In this document: positions 58,910 through 64,000 of the stretch, piece by piece
How the letters are laid out: each line of letters opens with the position of its first letter
Numbering within the stretch: position 1 is the first letter of the stretch
Source of the DNA: CAWFQB01 sp965277875
Lineage (GTDB): Bacteria; Armatimonadota; Chthonomonadetes; Chthonomonadales; Chthonomonadaceae
NCBI GenBank assembly: GCA_965277875.1
Contig: CBDIDV010000002.1
Span: forward strand, 3,286,001-3,350,000
DNA length: 64,000 nt
Direction of reading: 5' to 3'
Notes under the pieces: generated by a model
What the model saw: only the letters and a program-made list of their open reading frames with translations
Told to the model about the DNA's origin: nothing
The model's database searches: none
Made by a program: the position numbers and the translations under genes

Positions 58910-61420
58910 ATGATTGATACGCCTCCGCCACTTTCCCCCAGAGAAGCCAAGGAACAGGACGCCTCGCCCCTTGCGCCCGCGCCCGCCGCCGATGTCACGC
59001 TGTACCGGCGGTTTCGCAGGCTTGTTTTCGGCAATCCTATATCGAGCGAACACGCTGAACATACACTGCTGAACAAACTTATCGCCCTGCCCGTCTTCGC
59101 CTCGGACGCCATCTCTTCGACCGCGTATGCCACGCAGGAAATTATTCTCGCATTGGGCGCGGCGGGGCTGTGGCTCTCGGCGAACAAGGCGCAGTATAGC
59201 AATTATACTATGCTGATCGCCAGCCTGATCGTGCTGCTGCTCGTGATCGTCGTCACGTCGTACTGGCAGACCATTCATGCGTACCCCAGTGGCGGCGGCA
59301 GCTACATCGTTTCCAAAGAGAACCTGGGCGTCAACTATGGCCTGATTGCGGCGGGCGCGCTGCTGATTGACTACGTGCTGACGGTCTCGGTGTCTATTGC
59401 GGCAGGTGTACAAAACCTGACGGGCATTCCCTTTGTCGAGGAACATTTACACCCGGAAACACATCTTGTGTGGTACTGCCTGCTGTTCATTGCCCTGCTG
59501 ACGCTTGCTAACCTGCGCGGATTGAAAGAGTCAGGCGCATTATTCGCTATTCCCACCTATCTGTTCGTCGGCATGTGCTACATCATGATAATTGTAGGCG
59601 GTCTTGAGGTTTTTCACGTACTCGGCCTGCACGCCGACACGAAGGAAATCACGCGCGTTTACAACGAGCATCCGCAGGCGCAGGCCGAAGCTGTCAAGGC
59701 AGCGCGGAACTTCGGCTGGCTTGTGCTGCTCAAAGCGTTCGCAAACGGCTGCGCGGCCATGACCGGAACCGAGGCCGTGAGCAACGGTATTCCCGCTTTC
59801 CGCGAACCCAAGTCGCGCAACGCGCAACTGACGCTGCTGGCGATGGGCGGGATTCTGGGCAGCCTGTTCCTGGGTATCTCGTGGCTCGCCACGCAGTTCC
59901 ATGTCGTCTATTACATCGACGGCCCCAATCCCTCTCCTGCCGTGATTGACCAGATCAGCGGCGCCATCTTCGGCAAAAACGGCGCGGGCAGCATCTTCTA
60001 CCTGATGACGCAGTTCTTCACGGCCGCGATCCTCGTCCTCGCCGCCAATACCAGCTACGCCGACTTTCCGCGTCTGGCCTCGATCCTGGCCCGTGACCGC
60101 TTTATGCCCAAGCAGTTCAGCAATCTGGGCGACAAGCTGGTGTTCAACAACGGCATCATGCTGCTGGGCCTCTTTGCCGCCGTGCTGATCGTGGTCAAGA
60201 AGGGCAGCGTAGACTCGCTGATCCCGCTGTACGCCACGGGCGTGTTCACGGCTTTTACGCTGTCGCAGGCGGGCATGGTGAAGCACTGGAAGACGCTGGG
60301 TGGAAAGGGCTGGCAGGGCAAGGCCCTTGTCAACGGCGTGGGTACGGTCGCCACCCTGCTTGTGCTTTGCACGATTGTTTATGAAAAGTTTACCGAGGGC
60401 GCGTGGATCATCGTGTTCCTGATCGCGCTGCTGTTTTTCATGTTCCGCAAGATCCATACGCATTATATGGATGTCGCGCAGCAGCTCAAGCTCGCCAACT
60501 ACGTCGCGCCCAACGCGCCGCTCAAGAACACGGTTCTTGTCCTGGTTCCCGCCCTGCACCGGGGCGTGATGCCCGCACTGGAATACGCCCGCTCGCTCTC
60601 TTCGGACTGCCGCGCCGTTCATATCTGCACCGACCCGGAGCGCACGCCGCAACTGCGCGAACGCTGGGAGCAGTGGGGCCATGACGTGCCGCTCGTGATT
60701 TTGAACTCGCCGTACCGCTCGCTTATCGGCCCGGTCATGCGCTACCTGGACGCCGTGCAGCACGAGCGGCGCAACCACACCGTCACCGTGGTCGTGCCGG
60801 AGTTCGTGTCCACCAAATCGTGGCATACCCTGCTGCACGGGCAGTCGGGCCTGCGCCTGAAACTTGCCCTGCTGGCGCGGCGCGATGTCGTAGTCGCGAA
60901 CGTGCGCTACTATTTGCAGCATACGGACAACCCGCCGCCCGCCGACGCTCTGGCCGAAGAGGATGCGGGAACCGGCGCATCCGGCCACAACGGACAGGAC
61001 GCTCATAATGGAAATGGCGGACACAATGGAGGCGGCGGGCATAACGGACATGCTGAGGCGGTGGGCCTGACCGCGTCCCTGAATCCCATACAGCAGGCTC
61101 TCGCCCCGGACGAGCGGCCTCCGGTTCCGGGCAGCGCGCAGGATCTGGCGTTGATTGAGGAAGGCGCGGAGGACGACGCCTCCGATTACAAAGCCGAGGA
61201 TGGTTCGGGGACAAACGCCGCCGGGCAAACACGCGGCGCGTCTCTACACGGCAGCGGCTTGAACAGCTTGCGAGACGGCGCGCTCCCGCCCGTCACCGGC
61301 ACATTGGAAGAGCAGGCGGCGTATGACAGCCGACAAAACACGCAGGACAAGCAGGACACGCGCGACGGTCTGAACCAGAGGACGCAGGGCCGGGACGACG
61401 CGCCGGGAGGCCGGCCATGA
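58910..61420 (+). CDS. APC-superfamily transporter, KimA-like potassium importer
   Basis: The start chosen is the ATG at 58910 (AGGAG upstream); 836 residues. Twelve membrane helices with the KimA/YdaO signatures: LPVFASDAISSTAYATQEI, HAYPSGGGSYIVSKENLG, LLIDYVLTVSVSIAAGVQNL and NLRGLKESG. The cytosolic C-terminal half starts with a USP-like fold (TVLVLVPALHRGVMPALEYARSL). A long low-complexity tail rich in Gly, His and Asn (GHNGQDAHNGNGGHNGGGGH) then follows. KimA imports K+ with protons and is inhibited by c-di-AMP in firmicutes. The stop overlaps the next start by ATGA. Confidence 0.88.
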   Translation: MIDTPPPLSPREAKEQDASPLAPAPAADVTLYRRFRRLVFGNPISSEHAEHTLLNKLIALPVFASDAISSTAYATQEIILALGAAGLWLSANKAQYSNYTMLIASLIVLLLVIVVTSYWQTIHAYPSGGGSYIVSKENLGVNYGLIAAGALLIDYVLTVSVSIAAGVQNLTGIPFVEEHLHPETHLVWYCLLFIALLTLANLRGLKESGALFAIPTYLFVGMCYIMIIVGGLEVFHVLGLHADTKEITRVYNEHPQAQAEAVKAARNFGWLVLLKAFANGCAAMTGTEAVSNGIPAFREPKSRNAQLTLLAMGGILGSLFLGISWLATQFHVVYYIDGPNPSPAVIDQISGAIFGKNGAGSIFYLMTQFFTAAILVLAANTSYADFPRLASILARDRFMPKQFSNLGDKLVFNNGIMLLGLFAAVLIVVKKGSVDSLIPLYATGVFTAFTLSQAGMVKHWKTLGGKGWQGKALVNGVGTVATLLVLCTIVYEKFTEGAWIIVFLIALLFFMFRKIHTHYMDVAQQLKLANYVAPNAPLKNTVLVLVPALHRGVMPALEYARSLSSDCRAVHICTDPERTPQLRERWEQWGHDVPLVILNSPYRSLIGPVMRYLDAVQHERRNHTVTVVVPEFVSTKSWHTLLHGQSGLRLKLALLARRDVVVANVRYYLQHTDNPPPADALAEEDAGTGASGHNGQDAHNGNGGHNGGGGHNGHAEAVGLTASLNPIQQALAPDERPPVPGSAQDLALIEEGAEDDASDYKAEDGSGTNAAGQTRGASLHGSGLNSLRDGALPPVTGTLEEQAAYDSRQNTQDKQDTRDGLNQRTQGRDDAPGGRP

Positions 61421-62217
61421 TTATCGAAACGCGTTCCGATGTGGTGCGATTGTCGGGTTCGCTGCACAAAAACCAGTGGATGTCCATTCGCGCTGCGGCC
61501 AATCTGCTGCTGCACGAGTTTCCGCAGGGCATCATCATTGACTGCGCCGGCCTGGAAAACATCTCCGAGGACGGAGCCAGGACATTTCTGGAAGCCATGC
61601 GCGACATCGAGCAGGCCCGCGCCCGCATCATCGTCGCCAGCCTGCCCCAGAACGTGCTGAGCGTCATCAAGACCATACCGGGCGTGCGCTCGCAATTACC
61701 CGTTGCCGCGTCGGTCGAGGCCGCGCGCGCGTCCCTGCAAATGCAGCGCAAAGCCCCCGCCCCGGCCCCCACGCCCGACGCCACGCGCAGCGGGCAGGTG
61801 ATCCTGGTTCCCCTGATGGCCGAGGTGGATTTAAGTTATGGGGCCGACCTTGCCGCGCGGCTCGCCAAGGCGGCGCGGGCCGAGGTGCGCCTGGTCTATC
61901 TATTGGAAGTAACGCGTACCCTGCCCCTCAACGCGCCGTTGCAGGAGCAGGAGCAGGCCGCGCAGGAGTCGCTCGCCAAAGCGGTCGGCATGGCGCGGCG
62001 GCAGAACATCGTGCCGCAGGAGCATATCGAGCGTGTGCGCGAGGCCGTAGACGGCGCGCTGGCCGCCGTCAAAACGTACAGCGCGACGCAGATCGTCGTG
62101 GGCGCGTCCAAGCACGCGATGGATCACGGCGACCATGACCGCTTCGACGCGCTCGTAGATACCCTGCTGCACCGCGCCCCCTGCGAGGTGATCGTGGGCC
62201 GATTGAGCAAAGATTAA
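61417..62217 (+). CDS. STAS-universal stress protein fusion, coupled to the KimA-like transporter
   Basis: 266 residues from the ATG at 61417, overlapping the transporter stop. The N-terminal half is a STAS-like domain (MIIETRSDVVRLSGSLHKNQW, IIDCAGLENISEDGARTFLEAM, ARIIVASLPQNVLSVI). A Pro/Ala linker leads to a USP domain (VILVPLMAEVDLSYGADLAARLAKAARAEVRLVYLLEV, QIVVGASKH, TLLHRAPCEVIVG). The ATP-binding glycines of classic UspA are partly present (GASKH). The translational coupling suggests it binds or regulates the transporter. Confidence 0.85.
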   Translation: MIIETRSDVVRLSGSLHKNQWMSIRAAANLLLHEFPQGIIIDCAGLENISEDGARTFLEAMRDIEQARARIIVASLPQNVLSVIKTIPGVRSQLPVAASVEAARASLQMQRKAPAPAPTPDATRSGQVILVPLMAEVDLSYGADLAARLAKAARAEVRLVYLLEVTRTLPLNAPLQEQEQAAQESLAKAVGMARRQNIVPQEHIERVREAVDGALAAVKTYSATQIVVGASKHAMDHGDHDRFDALVDTLLHRAPCEVIVGRLSKD

Positions 62218-62297
62218 CAATCGGGAGTTGAGTGATAAGTAGACATGGTCAGTCTCGGCACAAGCCGGATTGCTGTTGAGAGACGTTCAGGAGTGAC

Positions 62298-63692
62298 ATG
62301 CCTCAGCCCACCTACCGTTGTGTAGAATGTTCACAGCCCGCCCCTGCCGGGCAATTATTGTGCGCGGCGTGTACAGCGCGTATAGAAGCGCGCAAGCAGC
62401 CATCTCAGCAGCCACCTCAGCTACCATCTCAGCTACCGTATCAACCGCCTCCCTCGGCTTACCCGGCGTCCCATCCGTCGTCGCCGTCTCCTGTCCAGGC
62501 GGTCACTCCAACGCAGAACACTTCGGTCTATCGAGGGGTGTCCCTGCCCTCGGATACGCTTCCCCCGCAAGCCCAGGCTCCGCCCGACATGCCTGCACAC
62601 TACCGCCTTGATCTGAGCGGCAAACCTATGCCGGACATTTCCATGCCGGACACTCCCGCGCCTGCCGCTGCGTTTTCCATGCCGCCAGGCACTCCCTATT
62701 TGCCGCAAAATCCGGGTGGCAACACCTATCAGGGGCAGTATGGCCGCGCCACGACCGATCCTGATGCGCTGTTGGCACAATTGAAGCAGGCTGAGGGCGG
62801 CAAGTACCCGCTGCCGGGCGGAAATACGTTTGCGGAGCGATTTGCGTCACGCGTGTTGGGCCGTCTTGCGCTTCGCGCCGGGGTGGGCGTGGTGCTTGGT
62901 CTCTTTGTCGTGATTACGCGGTTTACGGGAGGCGCACATTCCAATTCTGCCGCTGTGCAAACGCCCGATACCGACACGCCGACGCAAAGGGTGGCTGCGC
63001 GGCCTGCGGCAAGCGCAAATGGCATAGCCGCCGCGCGCAACTCTCTGCAGGCCGCCGCGACTCCCATCGCGTTCAATGCCGAATCGCAGGATCTGCGCGC
63101 GGCCATCGGGCGCGTCAATGACGCCTGGTCCGATGTGAAAAATGTTCTGTTCTCAGCGGGTGGGGAAGGGATGCGGACGGATCGCCCGCCCGATTATCGG
63201 CCCTTCATTCAGCCGCTGGAGCGGGACTACCAGATCATCAAACAGGCGCTGGAAGTGGTGCCGCTGCGTGAGCATGAACAGTGCGTCCACATGATGCGCG
63301 CCATTGAGACGGCGCAAAATGAACTGCTCCGGCTGAGTCCACGTCCGGCAGCCACCATGCCAGGATCGAACCCGAATCAAGGCGCGCCGGAAGTACCGGC
63401 CCTCAATAACACGGCGGCTGTCCCTCCCGCCGGAGGCGGCTCCGCTCCTGCAAATGGGGTTGTGCCGACAGGTCAGCCCACCGGACAGCCTGCGCCACAG
63501 GAGAGCGGTATGCCGCCGGCGCAGGGTTCCGCGTCGGGCAGTGCGTCGGGCAGCGGGCAGCCCGCCGACAACACTCTCCCGCCCGGCGCATCGCCGCAGG
63601 GAACGCCGGCCAATCCGGGACAGGGCTTGCCCCCCTCGTCCAGCCCGCCGGGATCACCTCCTCCTTTGCCCGGCGGCAGTCAGAACCCCTGA
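62298..63692 (+). CDS. Zinc-ribbon, Pro-rich single-TM protein
   Basis: 464 residues from the ATG at 62298. An N-terminal zinc ribbon (CVECSQPAPAGQLLCAAC) is followed by a long Pro/Gln/Ser-rich stretch and one membrane helix (AGVGVVLGLFVVITRF, about residue 196-211). A structured extracytoplasmic segment (LRAAIGRVNDAWSDVKNVLFSAG to HMMRAIETAQNELLRLSP) comes next, then a second Pro/Gly-rich tail. The order resembles zinc-ribbon signal-input proteins. Function unknown. The Shine-Dalgarno is weak (AGGAG 9-10 nt upstream is present in CAGGAGTGAC). Confidence 0.78.
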   Translation: MPQPTYRCVECSQPAPAGQLLCAACTARIEARKQPSQQPPQLPSQLPYQPPPSAYPASHPSSPSPVQAVTPTQNTSVYRGVSLPSDTLPPQAQAPPDMPAHYRLDLSGKPMPDISMPDTPAPAAAFSMPPGTPYLPQNPGGNTYQGQYGRATTDPDALLAQLKQAEGGKYPLPGGNTFAERFASRVLGRLALRAGVGVVLGLFVVITRFTGGAHSNSAAVQTPDTDTPTQRVAARPAASANGIAAARNSLQAAATPIAFNAESQDLRAAIGRVNDAWSDVKNVLFSAGGEGMRTDRPPDYRPFIQPLERDYQIIKQALEVVPLREHEQCVHMMRAIETAQNELLRLSPRPAATMPGSNPNQGAPEVPALNNTAAVPPAGGGSAPANGVVPTGQPTGQPAPQESGMPPAQGSASGSASGSGQPADNTLPPGASPQGTPANPGQGLPPSSSPPGSPPPLPGGSQNP

Positions 63693-63834
63693 TCACGCGG
63701 TTTCCGCTTCCCCTTCTCGAACTGGAAAGAGGGGGAGGCTGAAAAACCAGGGCCGCAGCCTGAATTGTTGTTCTATACCATTGTTTTGGATTGCTGTTCT
63801 GGATTATTGTTTGGGTCGTAAGCAGGAGTTGAGA

Positions 63835-64000
63835 ATGTCTTTTTTTCCGCCGGACAGCGCCACGCTGACGATCCTGGTGCAGAACGCGCTCCGGGAAGAC
63901 GTGGGTACGGGCGATGTGACGACGCTGTTTACCGTTCCCCCCGACACGCAGGCCACGGCCCGCATGGTCGCCAAGTCGGCGGGCGTGATTGCGGGCCTGC
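63835..64000 (+). CDS. nadC: Nicotinate-nucleotide pyrophosphorylase (carboxylating), 5' end only
   Basis: The frame starts at the ATG at 63835 (AGGAG upstream) and runs off the right edge (55 codons). ILVQNALREDVGTGDVTTLFTVP and ATARMVAKSAGVIAGL match the N-terminus of NadC (QPRTase). NadC converts quinolinate and PRPP to nicotinate mononucleotide in NAD synthesis. The catalytic part lies outside the window. Confidence 0.9.
   Translation, partial: MSFFPPDSATLTILVQNALREDVGTGDVTTLFTVPPDTQATARMVAKSAGVIAGL

Noticed and set aside
59540..61228. 562-codon minus-strand open frame opposite the KimA-like gene
   Set aside because: No recognisable domain, no Shine-Dalgarno, and the + strand encodes a well-conserved transporter.

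Overview
The window is a high-GC bacterial chromosome segment with no rRNA, no CRISPR array and no complete phage. The best guess for the host is the Armatimonadota or a close relative. This is inferred from three DUF1559-type pseudopilins with the H-X9-DG signature, a planctomycete-style PSCyt1/PSCyt2/PSD1 cytochrome protein carrying a LamG domain, SLH and VIT/vWA proteins, and many secreted carbohydrate-active proteins. Many genes start with GTG or TTG behind a good Shine-Dalgarno sequence.

Layout. 1-2.0 kb: two paralogous membrane proteins (the first cut by the window edge). 2.0-8.1 kb: selA, then a copper module (a copA with a fused cupredoxin domain, csoR with its palindromic operator, a secreted YHS protein and a BlaI/CopY repressor). 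8.2-12.5 kb: a BNR-repeat protein, tRNA-Val with its own promoter and terminator, an SLH protein, a three-gene operon of small membrane and soluble proteins ending in LLR[PA][SA] tails, and a pseudopilin. 12.7-24 kb: a possible caspase-like lipoprotein, a DAACS transporter, a GH78 rhamnosidase, a DsbA/FrnE-like protein, a diguanylate cyclase, a two-part lipoate ligase and an orphan antitoxin-like regulator. 24-32 kb: rhamnulokinase, an ATP-grasp-like protein, DUF2059, an HNH/coiled-coil pair and the large cytochrome protein. 32-40 kb: an atypical receiver protein, a frameshifted alcohol dehydrogenase, a parDE pair with a nonsense codon in the toxin, a MoxR ATPase and a DUF4397 lipoprotein. 40-48.6 kb: a large secreted protein with a C-terminal CBM9-like domain, an alpha/beta hydrolase, a foldback repeat, a NarL-type regulator, ThuA, a pseudopilin and a microbial rhodopsin. 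48.7-64 kb: a VIT/vWA protein, an AT-rich imported AAA ATPase + DUF4276 pair broken by a MITE, a GH10 xylanase, an M48 protease, a GNAT/FemAB-like protein, a pseudopilin under a Pho-box-like promoter, a KimA-like transporter coupled to a STAS-USP fusion, a zinc-ribbon membrane protein and the start of nadC.

How they work together. The GH78, RhaB, GH10, CBM9, ThuA and BNR proteins point to plant or microbial polysaccharide use. The copper genes form one regulated unit. The rhodopsin would add light-driven proton export. Several accessory modules are visibly decaying: parE (in-frame TAA), the dehydrogenase (one base lost), DUF4276 (MITE insertion), and a possible toxin remnant beside the orphan HTH gene.

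The most noteworthy items are the D-T-K rhodopsin, the MITE inserted exactly in the TOPRIM DxD strand of a putative defence gene, the four 11-bp CTTAA(T/C) repeats abutting a TATAAT box before a pseudopilin gene, and the shared LLR[PA][SA] tails. All calls are from reading the sequence; no database search was run.
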